DNA of 64,000 nt from Microbispora sp. ZYX-F-249 (GCF_039649665.1 NZ_JBDJAW010000014.1:62001-126000); one strand, 5' to 3'; shown: positions 23,915-32,625, counted from the stretch's first letter. Program-made: numbers and translations. The notes: generated by a model from the letters alone, not told the origin.

Positions 23915-24069
23915 CGTGCCGCCCGCCGAGCGCCGGATGGCGGCCCCGTCCTGCCGGGCGGTCGCCGGCGCCGCATCGGGCATCCGGAGCCGCGGCCGAA
24001 GAGGCGCCCGAGAAGCCCGGGCCCACGGCGCGCGCCGGGGGTCGCGCCCGAGGCGCCGGCCGCCCAGGG

Positions 24070-24249
24070 CTAGTTGAGCGTCTTCCTCCAGTGGAAGCCG
24101 CCGGGCAGGTTCACGGTGAGGGTACGGCGCCCGTCCGCCGTCTTCGTGACGCGGAAGGCGCGTCCGCCGAAGCTGTGCCCGACGCCGCCGCGGGAGAGGT
24201 TGAGCCTGAACGGTCCCATCTTGATCGATTTTCGATAGCTCCAGCCCAT
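24070..24249 (-). CDS. DUF4236 small protein
   Basis: A 59-residue protein starting MGWSYRKSIKMGPFRLNLSRGG, followed by VGHSFGGRAFRVTKTADGRRTLTVNLPGG and ending in HWRKTLN. The opening is the DUF4236 signature, which in many bacteria is the N-terminal module of longer proteins. GGAGGGA lies about 4 nt before the ATG. It is convergent with the DUF2945 gene and easy to miss because of its size. Function unknown. Confidence 0.85.
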   Translation of the reverse strand: MGWSYRKSIKMGPFRLNLSRGGVGHSFGGRAFRVTKTADGRRTLTVNLPGGFHWRKTLN

Positions 24250-24489
24250 GGTGTCCCTCCATGATTTCCAGTGCTCCCACGACTACCCCGCGAGACGATC
24301 AGCACACGGGATCTTCTCCGTTTACGTCCCTGCCGACGGGTATGGCCCAGAGCTGGACGAGCTTTTCGGCCGTCACGACCCCCGATCGGACAGCCGGCCG
24401 GGCGCCGGGGCTCGACGGGCCCGGCCGTACCGGCCGGGGTTCCCGCCGCCTCGCGGAACCGCCCGTCCGAGACCGGAAGGAGCGATGCC

Positions 24490-24897
24490 ATGGGACACGC
24501 CGGAGTGATGCTGGAGACCTACCCCGCCGACCTCGGCGGCGTGGACAGGCAGGTGCTGGCGAAGTGCATCGAGGCCTGCTTCGACTGCGCGCAGACCTGC
24601 ACGGCCTGCGCTGACGCCTGCCTGAGCGAGCACGCGGTGGCGGAACTGGTCCGCTGCATCCGCACCAACCTCGACTGCGCCGACATCTGCGCGACGACGG
24701 GGCGGGTGCTGTCGCGGCACACCGGTTACGACGCGAACCTGACCCGCGCGCAGTTGGAGGCGTGCGCGCAGGCGTGCCGCAGCTGCGGCGACGAGTGCGG
24801 TCAGCACGCACACGTGCACGAGCACTGCCGGGTGTGCGCCGAGGCGTGCCGCCGCTGCGCCCAGGCCTGCAACGAGCTGCTGGCCTCGCTCGGCTGA
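24490..24897 (+). CDS. Four-helix-bundle copper-binding protein (Csp/DUF326 family)
   Basis: A 135-residue protein with 18 cysteines arranged as CxxC, CxxxC and CxxCxxAC patterns along four helices (CIEACFDCAQTCTACADAC; CAQACRSCGDEC; CRVCAEACRRCAQAC). Csp proteins store many Cu(I) ions inside such a thiolate-lined bundle. There is no signal peptide, so it is the cytosolic type. His residues between helices (GQHAHVHEH) are additional metal ligands. AAGGAG is 7 nt before the ATG at 24490. Two terminator-like hairpins follow. Confidence 0.92.
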   Translation: MGHAGVMLETYPADLGGVDRQVLAKCIEACFDCAQTCTACADACLSEHAVAELVRCIRTNLDCADICATTGRVLSRHTGYDANLTRAQLEACAQACRSCGDECGQHAHVHEHCRVCAEACRRCAQACNELLASLG

Positions 24898-24950
24898 CCC
24901 ACGGCTGCGCACGCGTCGCACCGCGCCGGGCACGCCTGCGGCATCCACCG

Positions 24951-24970
24951 CGGCCGGCAGGCCGTTTGTT
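24951..24970 (+). terminator. First of two tandem terminators after csp
   Basis: CGGCC-GGCA-GGCCG followed by TTTGTT, about 55 bp after the csp stop. A near copy lies 55 bp further on, together with the preceding CACCG sequence. Confidence 0.7.
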
Positions 24971-25005
24971 CGCATCGCGGCCGCCAGGCCCGCGGCATCG
25001 CACCG

Positions 25006-25026
25006 CGGCCGCGAGGCCGCTTGTTT
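25006..25026 (+). terminator. Second tandem terminator after csp
   Basis: CGGCC-GCGA-GGCCG followed by CTTGTTT. It is a repeat of the hairpin at 24951 with a compensating loop change and ends where the next operator-like palindrome starts. Confidence 0.68.
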
Positions 25027-25037
25027 GCAGGGTGCAA
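25025..25037 (+). promoter_or_regulatory. TTGCA-N3-TGCAA palindrome before marR
   Basis: TTGCAGGGTGCAA, a perfect inverted repeat centred about 46 bp upstream of the marR start. MarR proteins often bind TTGC-rich palindromes in their own promoters. The same TTGCA-N3-TGCAA design occurs at 40790-40802. Confidence 0.5.
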
Positions 25038-25076
25038 TGACGTGACGGTGCGAGCGAGCGTGTAAAAACGGTGCCT

Positions 25077-25580
25077 ATGGCAAAGGAAGCGGACGAGGAG
25101 CCCACCGGTGACGACCTGGAGGCCGTCACCGTCGCCGTGCTCACCGCCTCGCGCGTGCTCGTCGCGGTCTCCGCGCGGTCCCTCGCCGCCGCGGAGGACC
25201 GCGTCACCCTGCCGCAGTTCCGTATGTTGCTGGTGGTCGGGCAGGGGGAGACCAAGCTGGTGACGCTGGCCGAGAAGCTCGGCGTGAACCCGTCGACCGC
25301 CATGCGCATGGCCGACCGGCTCGCCGTCGCCGGCCTGCTGGAGCGTGAGGTCAATCCGCACAACCGGCGGGAGACCCTGCTGCGGCTGACCGACAACGGA
25401 CGGCGCATCGTGGACGAGGTCACCGCCCGGCGCAAGGAGGAGATCGCCGCGATCCTCACGCGGCTGCCGGCGTCCCGGCGGCAGGCCCTCATCGTCGCCA
25501 TGCGGGAGTTCAACGAGGCGGCGGGCGAACCGCCCGCCCGCATCGCCTTCCCGCTGGGCTGGCCCGGCCCGGCCTCCTGA
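25077..25580 (+). CDS. MarR-family transcriptional regulator
   Basis: A 167-residue winged-helix repressor. The core is LPQFRMLLVVGQGETKLVTLAEKLGVNPSTAMRMADRLAVAGLLEREVNPHNRRETLLRLTDNG (about 45-110), with dimerisation helices at both ends. ATG 25077 is used; GTG 25071 would add two residues, and neither has a clear ribosome binding site. It follows the copper-storage gene but is separated from it by two terminators. The palindrome at 25025-25037 is a candidate autoregulatory site. Confidence 0.92.
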   Translation: MAKEADEEPTGDDLEAVTVAVLTASRVLVAVSARSLAAAEDRVTLPQFRMLLVVGQGETKLVTLAEKLGVNPSTAMRMADRLAVAGLLEREVNPHNRRETLLRLTDNGRRIVDEVTARRKEEIAAILTRLPASRRQALIVAMREFNEAAGEPPARIAFPLGWPGPAS

Positions 25581-25665
25581 CCACACCGCGCGGCCGCCCG
25601 GTCCCCGGCACGCTCACGGGGCCGCCTGCGGGAGCGACCCCGTCACGAGGCAGGCCGGCAGGGGG

Positions 25666-26271
25666 TCAGCAGCCGGAGTCGGAGCAGGCACCGGGGATGA
25701 GCCCGGGGGCTCCGTCGGCGCCCGCGGGCACGTCGCCCTGGTCCTGGCTCGAACCGCCCTTCGAGGCGCCGCCCGTCTTGGACGAACCGGTCCCGGCCCG
25801 GTCCGTGCCGGAGCCCTGCCGTCCGGAGGAGGAGCCGCCGCCCGAGGACCCGGCCGCGGTGTCCGCGCCGCCTCCGGCGGGCGCCTGGCCGCCACCCGCA
25901 CCGTCTCCGCCGGACCCGGCCGCGCCCTGGCCTCCCGAGCTCTGGTCCCCAGAGCCCTGATCCGCCGAGCCCTGCGAGTCCTGTCCGCCCTCCGCCCCGG
26001 CCTGGTCGCCGGCGCCGTCCCCGGCGGAGCCGCCGTCCTGGGCGGGGGCCGACTGTTGCACGCCGCCCGCGGCGGGCGGGTCCGCCGGGCCCGAGCCGTC
26101 GCGCAGCGCGTAGCCCGCTCCCCCGGCGGCCAGTACGGCGACCAGCGCCGCGGCGGCGATGACGAGAGGCTTCCTGTTCTTGGTCGTGGCCGGCGGCTCA
26201 TCCCGGCTGGAGAGGATCTCCTGCCGGAAATGATCGTCCTGGCTCGTCTGCGACGGGACGCGCCCTTGCAT
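25666..26271 (-). CDS. Membrane-anchored Gly/Ser/Gln-rich protein
   Basis: A 201-residue protein with a hydrophilic N-terminus (about 1-34), one transmembrane helix (LVIAAAALVAVLAAGGAGYAL, about 35-55) and a long extracellular low-complexity tail rich in Gly, Ser, Asp and Gln that ends in GACSDSGC, with two cysteines. No folded domain is recognised. The ATG has GGAG about 10 nt upstream. The topology resembles small wall-spanning or signalling-linked proteins of actinobacteria. Function unknown. Confidence 0.75.
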   Translation of the reverse strand: MQGRVPSQTSQDDHFRQEILSSRDEPPATTKNRKPLVIAAAALVAVLAAGGAGYALRDGSGPADPPAAGGVQQSAPAQDGGSAGDGAGDQAGAEGGQDSQGSADQGSGDQSSGGQGAAGSGGDGAGGGQAPAGGGADTAAGSSGGGSSSGRQGSGTDRAGTGSSKTGGASKGGSSQDQGDVPAGADGAPGLIPGACSDSGC

Positions 26272-26428
26272 GTGAGACAACTCCCAGCGGTCGTTACGGG
26301 GGAAAGCTCCACGGCTTCCGCGGGTGGCTGCCCACACTAACCCCACCGGTGAGCTAATCTCACAAATAACCGCAAACAATCATGAATCTCCCAGGGTTTC
26401 CCCCGGTCCGATCGCGCTGCGTACCAGG

Positions 26429-27877
26429 TCAGCGGCTGTGCGTCGCCGCACTCTGGTAGTCGGTGTACGTGTAGGGGTTGTCGAGGATCTTCGTCTCGGG
26501 GATGTCCGGGTTCATCCCCTTCTCCCATGCCTCCTCGCCCAGCGTCGAGCGCAGGTACTCGACGGTCCGCTCCACCTCGCGCCGGGCCCCGGCGAGGTCC
26601 ACGCCGACCAGGCGGTGCTCGTGCTTGACCACCCGGCCGTTCACGAGGACCGTGTGCACGTCGCCGCGCTGCGCCTGGAACGCGACGTGCCCGTACGGGT
26701 TGAGCAGCGGGAACGACACGGGCGACGCGTCGTTCTTGATGAGCACGATGTCGGCCTTCCGGCCCGCCTCGATGCGGCCGAGGTCGTCGGCGCGGCCGAT
26801 CGCGCGGGCCCCGCCGCGCGTCGCCCAGTCCACCACCTGATCGGCGCGCAGGCTGCAGTGGGTGACCGTCTCCCCCTTGGCGTGCGCCTCCATGTGCTCC
26901 CGGGAGCGGTCGGCGCCGAGCGTGGTGCGCATCGCCGAGAACAGGTCGCCGCTCCACCAGACGCTGGTGTCCATCGAGAGCGAGACCGGGATGTCGTGCG
27001 CGCGGATGGCCCAGGTGGGCGGGTAGCCCTGGCCCGCGCTCTGCTCGCTCTCGGTGGAGACCGAGATCGAACCGCCGGTGGCGGCGATGCGGTGATAGGA
27101 GTCCGCCGACAGCGAGGCGGCGTGGACGTAGACCGTCCCGGGCGTCATGAAGCCGTGCTCGTACATGAGCCGGATGCCGTCGTCGCTGGTCGCGCCCCAC
27201 ACGCCCGCGTGCGTCGTGACGGGGACGCCGAGGTCGCGGGCCACCTCGAAGGCCGGCTTCTCGGGGAAGGCCGGGTCGCCGGTGACGTCGAAGGCGATCT
27301 GGAAGCCCAGCAGGTCGTCGCCCGTGATGCGGCGGTTCACGAAGTCGCGGAACTCCGGCGCGCCGGTCCACTCGGCCGGCGGCGCCTGGATGTTGCCGTA
27401 GGCCAGCACGAACCGGCCGGGCACCGCCCGCAGGGCGTCGACGGCCGCGTCTGCGTGGTCGACGGTCCGCAGCCCGTGCGACCAGTCCACGACCGTCGTG
27501 ACGCCGGCGTCGATCGCCTCGATCGCGGCCAGCAGGTTGCCGGCGTGCACGTCCTCCGGCCGCCACAGCTTGCCGTACTCCAGGTAGTACCAGACGAAGT
27601 ACTGCGTCAGCGTCCAGTCGGCGCCGTAGCCGCGCATGGCCGTCTGCCACATGTGCCGGTGCGTGTCGATCATGCCGGGCATGACGATGCCGCCGGTGGC
27701 GTCGACGACCACGGCGCCGTCCGGTGCGGGCAGGTCCGGCCCCACCTCCGCGATCCGGTCCCCCACGACGAGGACGTCGGTGCCCGGCAGCACACTGTGC
27801 CCGTCGTCCATCGGCAGCACCGTCCCGCCGCGCAGCAGCACGGGCCGGTCCGGCCCGAAATCGGTCGGCTCGTTCAT
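26429..27877 (-). CDS. Amidohydrolase (TrzA/AtzA/SAH-deaminase-like)
   Basis: A 482-residue metal-dependent hydrolase of the amidohydrolase superfamily. The first metal motif is MIDTHRHMW (His73, His75). THAGVWGA and YVHAASLS supply further His ligands, SLSMDTSVWW the catalytic Asp region, and GRIEAGRKADIVLIK the C-terminal beta-domain. GAGGAG precedes the ATG. It is divergent from the CoA-transferase operon and probably belongs to the same catabolic unit, for example deaminating or ring-opening a precursor. The substrate is not evident. Confidence 0.86.
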   Translation of the reverse strand: MNEPTDFGPDRPVLLRGGTVLPMDDGHSVLPGTDVLVVGDRIAEVGPDLPAPDGAVVVDATGGIVMPGMIDTHRHMWQTAMRGYGADWTLTQYFVWYYLEYGKLWRPEDVHAGNLLAAIEAIDAGVTTVVDWSHGLRTVDHADAAVDALRAVPGRFVLAYGNIQAPPAEWTGAPEFRDFVNRRITGDDLLGFQIAFDVTGDPAFPEKPAFEVARDLGVPVTTHAGVWGATSDDGIRLMYEHGFMTPGTVYVHAASLSADSYHRIAATGGSISVSTESEQSAGQGYPPTWAIRAHDIPVSLSMDTSVWWSGDLFSAMRTTLGADRSREHMEAHAKGETVTHCSLRADQVVDWATRGGARAIGRADDLGRIEAGRKADIVLIKNDASPVSFPLLNPYGHVAFQAQRGDVHTVLVNGRVVKHEHRLVGVDLAGARREVERTVEYLRSTLGEEAWEKGMNPDIPETKILDNPYTYTDYQSAATHSR

Positions 27878-27897
27878 CGTCGAACTCCTCACCCTCA

Positions 27898-28063
27898 CAT
27901 TGGTCGAGTCCGCCTCGCCTCGCACAGCGCGGGTCCGCTCACGGCCCGCCCCGGTGCCCGGCTCGGCTTCCTCTCCCTCACATTGGTCGAGTCCGCCTCG
28001 CCTCGCACAGCGCGGGTCCGCTCACGGCCCGCCCCGGTGCCCGGCTCGGCTTCCTCTCCCTCA
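27898..28063. repeat. 83-bp tandem duplication in a divergent promoter region
   Basis: Two consecutive 83-bp copies (27898-27980 and 27981-28063), essentially identical, with the start of a third degenerate copy from 28064 (CAATGGCCGAG against CATTGGTCGAG). It fills part of the 419-bp gap between the amidohydrolase and CoA-transferase genes. Each copy contains GTCCGCTCACGG, which partly resembles an IclR half-site found nearby. It has no coding signal. Confidence 0.93.
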
Positions 28064-28251
28064 CAATGGCCGAGCACGCCCGCATCCGCCGAACAGTTGT
28101 CCGCCATACGGTCAGTGCTGCATCCGCTGTTACTTTCCCGAGCACCGTCCCCGCTGTCAACCATGCGTTTTGCACCTCATCCTGCGATGAAGCAGCCGCC
28201 ACCCCGTTTGACCAGACAGACGCCTGTGCCAGAATCGGCGTCACGGACCGT

Positions 28252-28268
28252 TGTCCGTTCAGCGGACA
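28252..28268 (+). promoter_or_regulatory. IclR-type operator upstream of the CoA-transferase operon
   Basis: TGTCCGTTCAGCGGACA: perfect 6-bp arms (TGTCCG/CGGACA) around TTCAG, 29 bp before the CoA-transferase ATG. A close relative lies at 34312-34328 upstream of the IclR gene. Confidence 0.62.
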
Positions 28269-28296
28269 CGACAGTCACAGCAAGGAGGGGAGCCGG

Positions 28297-29478
28297 ATGA
28301 CAGACGACACCGCGCCCGAGCGGGGAGGCGGGCCGCTGTCCGGCGTGCTGGTGGCCGACTTCTCCCGGGTCCTGGCCGGGCCGTACGCCACCATGCTGCT
28401 GGCCGACCTGGGCGCCGAGGTCGTCAAGGTCGAAGGACCCAAGGGAGACGACACCCGCACCTGGATGCCGCCCGTACGCGGCGACGTGTCGACCTACTAC
28501 CTGGGGGTCAACCGGGGCAAGCGCTCGATCGCGCTCGACCTGCGTGACGAGGAGGACGCCCGGGTGGCCCGGGAGCTGGCCCGGCGCGCCGACGTGCTGG
28601 TGGAGAACTTCAAGCCCGGCGGGCTCGCCAAGTACGGCCTCGACTACGCCTCGGTCAGCGCGGCCAACCCCGGCGTCGTGTACGCCTCGATCAGCGGGTT
28701 CGGCTCAGGCGCGGGCCGCGACGTGCCCGGCTACGACCTCATGGTGCAGGCCATGTCGGGGCTGATGAGCCTCACCGGCGACCCGGACGGGCCGGCGTAC
28801 CGCGCCGGGATCTCGGTCTTCGACGTGATGGCGGGCAACCACGCCGCCATCGGCGTCCTCGCCGCCCTGCGCCACCGCGACGCGACCGGGCGGGGCCAGC
28901 ACGTCGAGGTCAACCTGCTGTCCTCGGCGCTGACCGGCCTGGTCAACCACAGCTCCGCGTACGTCGCCGGCGGTGTCGTCCCCTACCGCATGGGCAACGC
29001 CCACCCGAGCGTGTTCCCCTACGAGCCGCTGCCCACCGCCGACAACGACCTCATCGTGGCGGCCGGCAACGACGGCCAGTTCCGCAAGCTGTGCGAGGTG
29101 CTCGGCATCCCGGAGATCGCCGACGACCCGCGCTTCGCGCGCAACGCCGGCCGGACCGCGCGCCGCGAGGAGCTGCGGCCCATCCTGGTCGAGAGGCTCG
29201 CCACGCGCGGCGCGCTGGAGTGGTTCGAGCTGCTGGTCGCGGCGGGGGTGCCGTGCGGTCCGATCAACACCATCGACGGCGGGTTCGCCATGGCCGAGCG
29301 CTTCGGGCTCGACCCGGTCGTGGAGGTGGGCGAGGGCGACCGTGCGGTGCCGACCACCCGCCACCCGATCCGGTTCTCCGCGACCCCCGCCGCCTACCGG
29401 CTGCCGCCGCCCGAGCTGGACGAGCACGGTGACGAGCTGCGCAAGTGGCTGACGCAGGAGGAGGACCACGATGTCTGA
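28297..29478 (+). CDS. Family III CoA-transferase (CaiB/BaiF)
   Basis: A 393-residue CoA-transferase that moves CoA between carboxylic acids. The N-terminus VLVADFSRVLAGPYATMLLADLGAEVVKVE and the catalytic GYDLMVQAMSG (Asp147) are diagnostic. FKPGGLAKYGLDY, SVFDVMAGNHAAIGVLAALRHRD and the C-terminal VPCGPINTI complete the fold. GGAGGGG precedes the ATG at 28297. It overlaps the citryl-CoA-lyase-like gene by 8 nt, which implies that the two proteins act in sequence: CoA activation of a di- or tricarboxylate, then C-C cleavage. Confidence 0.92.
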   Translation: MTDDTAPERGGGPLSGVLVADFSRVLAGPYATMLLADLGAEVVKVEGPKGDDTRTWMPPVRGDVSTYYLGVNRGKRSIALDLRDEEDARVARELARRADVLVENFKPGGLAKYGLDYASVSAANPGVVYASISGFGSGAGRDVPGYDLMVQAMSGLMSLTGDPDGPAYRAGISVFDVMAGNHAAIGVLAALRHRDATGRGQHVEVNLLSSALTGLVNHSSAYVAGGVVPYRMGNAHPSVFPYEPLPTADNDLIVAAGNDGQFRKLCEVLGIPEIADDPRFARNAGRTARREELRPILVERLATRGALEWFELLVAAGVPCGPINTIDGGFAMAERFGLDPVVEVGEGDRAVPTTRHPIRFSATPAAYRLPPPELDEHGDELRKWLTQEEDHDV

Positions 29479-30292
29479 CCGGCCCGAGACGACCGAGCGG
29501 CCGTCGTACCCCACCGCGTTGGGGGCGTCCTCGCTGAAGTCGATCACGCTCCTCGGCCGCGACCTGGCCGAGGACGTGATGGGCAAGGTCGGGTTCGGCG
29601 AGCTCGCGTTCTGGCTCGCCGCCCAGCGCAGGCCCACGCCGGGCGAGACCCGCGTGTTCGAGGCCGTGCTCGCCGCGCTGGCCGACCACGGGTTCACCCC
29701 GACCGCGATCGTCACCCGGCTGACGTACCTGTCCGCGCCCGACTCGATCCAGGGCGCGCTCGCGGCCGGGCTGCTCGGCGGCGGGTCGCGCTTCCTCGGC
29801 GTCACCGAGGACTGCGGCCGGTTCCTGCACGAGGTGCTGGCGGCGCACGACGGCCCGCTGCCCACCGGCGACGACGGCTGGGACGCCCTCGCCCTGGAGA
29901 CCGTGCGGGCCAGGCGGCAGGCGAGGCGGTTCATCCCCGGCCTCGGCCACCACGTGCACAAGGAGGGCGACCCGCGCACGCCCCGGCTGATGGAGATCGC
30001 CGCCGAGGAGAACCTCTTCGGGCCGCATCTGTCGCTGTTCGCCGCGATCGGCCGCGTGCATCCGCAGGTGCTGGGCAAGACGCTCCCGCTCAACGGCGCC
30101 GGCGTCTGCGGCGCCGCGCTGGCCGACCTCGGCCTGCCGCTCGAACTGCTGCGCGGCTTCGCCCTGCTCGCCCGTACGGCCGGCCTGATCGGGCAGCTCG
30201 CCGAGGAGCTGCGCCGCCCGGTGGCGAACGAGATCTTCCTGTCGGTGGACCTCAACAACCGGTCCGTCGACCCCGAGCCCTACACCCCCTGA
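29471..30292 (+). CDS. Citryl-CoA lyase-like protein (citrate synthase superfamily)
   Basis: A 273-residue protein of the small citrate-synthase-like class. It has PTPGETRVFEAVLAALADHGFTPTAIVTR, PDSIQGALAAGLLGGGSRFLG (the usual HGGA motif is GGGS here) and GLGHHVHKEGDPRTPRLMEIA, equivalent to the second catalytic His segment. Such short members cleave citryl-CoA or related acyl-CoAs. Following a CoA-transferase and preceding ring-cleavage genes, it could cleave the CoA ester of a hydroxy-tricarboxylate from 4,5-type aromatic cleavage; this is inference. The start overlaps the previous stop (ATGTCTGA). Confidence 0.82.
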   Translation: MSDRPETTERPSYPTALGASSLKSITLLGRDLAEDVMGKVGFGELAFWLAAQRRPTPGETRVFEAVLAALADHGFTPTAIVTRLTYLSAPDSIQGALAAGLLGGGSRFLGVTEDCGRFLHEVLAAHDGPLPTGDDGWDALALETVRARRQARRFIPGLGHHVHKEGDPRTPRLMEIAAEENLFGPHLSLFAAIGRVHPQVLGKTLPLNGAGVCGAALADLGLPLELLRGFALLARTAGLIGQLAEELRRPVANEIFLSVDLNNRSVDPEPYTP

Positions 30293-30309
30293 CGCCACTG
30301 GAGGTTCGC

Positions 30310-31173
30310 ATGGCTGAACTGGTCGCGGTGATCGCGTCCACCCATCACCCGTTCTACTACCGCGCCAGCACGGCCACCGGCGAGGACCGCCCGCCCTTCG
30401 CCGACGAGTGGGTGCGCAAGGTCGAGGCGTTCCGGGAGACGCTGACGAAGGCGCGGCCCGACGTGCTGGTCATGGTCGGCTCCGACCACTTCCACCAGCT
30501 CTGGCTCGACAACATGCCGCAGTTCCTCGTCGGCAAGGCGCCGTTCTACGACGCGAACTGGTACAACGAGGAACGCGAGTTCGGCCTGCCCCGGATGTTC
30601 TTCACGGGCCAGGAGGACCTGTCGGCGTACATCCTGCGGGAGGGCCTGGACGCGGGCTTCGACCTGGCCTTCTCGAACGAGCTGCGGATCGACCATTCGA
30701 TCACCTGCCCGATCATCACGCTGCGGCCGCAGAACGACCTGCCGATCGTGCCGATCTACACCAACATCTTCGCCCCGCCGCTGCCGCGGCCGAAGCGGTT
30801 CGTGCAGCTCGGCCGTACGATCCGGGAGCTGGTGGAGTCGTGGCCGGCCGACAAGCGGGTGGCGGTGATCGGCACCGGGCACCTGTCGCTGGAGCTCGGC
30901 GGGCCGCGCCAGTTCGGCCCGCACGGGCCCGACCCCGAGTTCGACCGCAAGGCGGTCGAGTGGATCTCCTCGGGCGACATCGAGGGGTGCCTGTCGGAGG
31001 TCACCCTCGACAGCCTCCACCTGCCCGGCAACGCCACGCACGGCTTCATGGACTTCATGCTGATGATGGGCGTGGCCGGCGAGGGCGCCAAGGCCGACTA
31101 CGTCGACACCTACGACCTGTTCCACACCATGGAGGCCTACTTCACCTGGTACCCCAACGGAGGCGTGGCGTGA
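30310..31173 (+). CDS. LigB-type extradiol dioxygenase, catalytic subunit
   Basis: A 287-residue type II (LigB) extradiol dioxygenase that opens catecholic rings using Fe(II). Metal and catalytic candidates are His12 (IASTHHPF), His60 (MVGSDHFHQLW) and a C-terminal acid. GTGHLSLELGGPR carries the catalytic His, as in protocatechuate 4,5-dioxygenase. DHSITCPIITLRP is also typical. GGAGG lies 6 nt before the ATG. It overlaps the LigA-like gene (GTGA). The true substrate (protocatechuate, gallate or another carboxylated catechol) cannot be read from the sequence. Confidence 0.9.
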   Translation: MAELVAVIASTHHPFYYRASTATGEDRPPFADEWVRKVEAFRETLTKARPDVLVMVGSDHFHQLWLDNMPQFLVGKAPFYDANWYNEEREFGLPRMFFTGQEDLSAYILREGLDAGFDLAFSNELRIDHSITCPIITLRPQNDLPIVPIYTNIFAPPLPRPKRFVQLGRTIRELVESWPADKRVAVIGTGHLSLELGGPRQFGPHGPDPEFDRKAVEWISSGDIEGCLSEVTLDSLHLPGNATHGFMDFMLMMGVAGEGAKADYVDTYDLFHTMEAYFTWYPNGGVA

Positions 31174-31529
31174 GCAAGTACCTGCTGAACAAGTTCCTGT
31201 TCACCGTCGACCGCGATCCGGACCTGGTCGAGCGCTACCGCGAGGACCCCCGGGGCACGGTGGAGTGGTGGGAGGCCGAGTACGCCAACCGCCTGCTGAG
31301 CTGCCACGGCGGGGAGGCGTCCACCTGGCTGCGCTTCGAGGACGCCGAGCGCGAGGCCCTGGCCGGCCACGACTACCCGAAGCTGTTCGAGCTGGGCGCG
31401 CACCCGTTCCTCACGCTCACGCTGTTCATCGCGATGTTCGAGCGCGACCACGAGCCGATGGGCTTCCAGACCGAGTACGCCCGGCGGCTGGCCCACATGA
31501 CCCTGCCGTACCCGGACATCGCGACCTGA
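31170..31529 (+). CDS. LigA-like dioxygenase alpha subunit
   Basis: A 119-residue small subunit resembling LigA of protocatechuate 4,5-dioxygenase, which covers the active site of LigB. YLLNKFLFTVDRDPDLVERYRED and the ALAGHDYPKLFELGAHPFLTL segment fit the helical LigA fold. The GTG start has GGAGG 6 nt upstream and overlaps the ligB-type stop by 4 nt, so subunit synthesis is coupled. Confidence 0.85.
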   Translation: MSKYLLNKFLFTVDRDPDLVERYREDPRGTVEWWEAEYANRLLSCHGGEASTWLRFEDAEREALAGHDYPKLFELGAHPFLTLTLFIAMFERDHEPMGFQTEYARRLAHMTLPYPDIAT

Positions 31530-31659
31530 TCGGACCTGCCCGCCGTCGAGAGCGGGCCGGGGCGGCGAGGCGCCGGGCACGCCGTGCGGGGCGTGCCCGG
31601 CGGCTCTCGCCGATGACCATGAGCTTCAGCGGAACGTCGCTTCAGCCGGAAGGTGGAAC

Positions 31660-32625
31660 ATGCGAGCGGCACAGATCGTGGAACCCGGCAGGCCGCCGCT
31701 GGTGGCCGACCTGCCCGTGCCCGCCGCCGGGCCCGGCGAGACGCTGGTCGAGGTCGGCGCGGCACCGATCACGCCGCTCGACCTGCTCTGCGCGAGCGGC
31801 ACGTCCTACTTCGGCCGGCCGCGCACGCCGTACGTGCCGGGGGTGCAGGGGGCCGGAACCGCGGACGGGCGGCCGGTGTGGTTCGCGACCTCGGCCGGGA
31901 TGGCGCCCGGCGACGGCAGCATGGCGCAGGTGGCGGCCGTGCCCGCCCGCGACCTCGTCGAACTGCCCGCAGGGGCCGATCCGGTCGCGGTCGCCGCGCT
32001 CGGGCTCTCGGCCGTCGCCGCGCACATGGCGCTCACCTGGCGCGGCGAGCTCGCCCCCGGCGAGCAGGTCGTGGTGCTCGGCGCGGGCGGCGTGGTCGGG
32101 CAGGCCGCCGTACGGATCGCGCGCATCGCCGGCGCCCGCGGGATCGTGGCGGGCGCCCGCTCCCCCGCCGCCGCGGAACGCGCCCGGCAGGCGGGTGCGG
32201 ACGCCGTGGTGGCGCTCGACACCGGTGACGTCGCCACGCTGGCGGCCCGCTTCGCCGAGGCGTGCGACGGGCCCGCCGACCTCGTGCTCGACCCGCTCTT
32301 CGGCGCGCCCGCGGCCGCCGCGGCCCGCGCCCTGCGCCCCGGCGGCCGGTGGGTCAACCTCGGCTCCTCGGCGGACGAGACCTGCCCGATCGACTCCTCC
32401 ACGCTGCGCGGCAGGTCGCTGCGGCTGCTGGGATACACCAACAACGAGCTGACCCCGGAGCAGCGGGCCGCCTCCATCGTGTTCGTGGCCGAGCAGGCCG
32501 TGGCCGGGCGGCTGTCCGTCGCCCACGAGCGCGTCCCGCTGGAGGAGGCCGCGGCCGCCTGGGAGCGCCAGGCCGCCGGCGCCGCCTCCGGCAGAATCGT
32601 CCTCATCCCCGGGGCGGCTCGCTGA
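31660..32625 (+). CDS. Zinc-less MDR / quinone oxidoreductase-like protein
   Basis: A 321-residue medium-chain reductase. It has a GroES-like N-terminal part (about 1-110) with PITPLDLLCASGTSYFG and TPYVPGVQGAG, and a Rossmann fold from about 145 (VVVLGAGGVVGQAAVRIARIAGA) that binds NAD(P)H. No structural zinc cysteines are seen, as in quinone reductases. AAGGTGGAAC precedes the ATG. It is 130 bp downstream of the LigA-like gene and probably co-transcribed; it could reduce an intermediate of the same pathway. Confidence 0.88.
   Translation: MRAAQIVEPGRPPLVADLPVPAAGPGETLVEVGAAPITPLDLLCASGTSYFGRPRTPYVPGVQGAGTADGRPVWFATSAGMAPGDGSMAQVAAVPARDLVELPAGADPVAVAALGLSAVAAHMALTWRGELAPGEQVVVLGAGGVVGQAAVRIARIAGARGIVAGARSPAAAERARQAGADAVVALDTGDVATLAARFAEACDGPADLVLDPLFGAPAAAAARALRPGGRWVNLGSSADETCPIDSSTLRGRSLRLLGYTNNELTPEQRAASIVFVAEQAVAGRLSVAHERVPLEEAAAAWERQAAGAASGRIVLIPGAAR

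Noticed and set aside
27898-28110. Insertion sequence or transposon end
   Set aside because: The 83-bp repeat has no terminal inverted repeats, no transposase and no target-site duplication; it is a plain tandem duplication.
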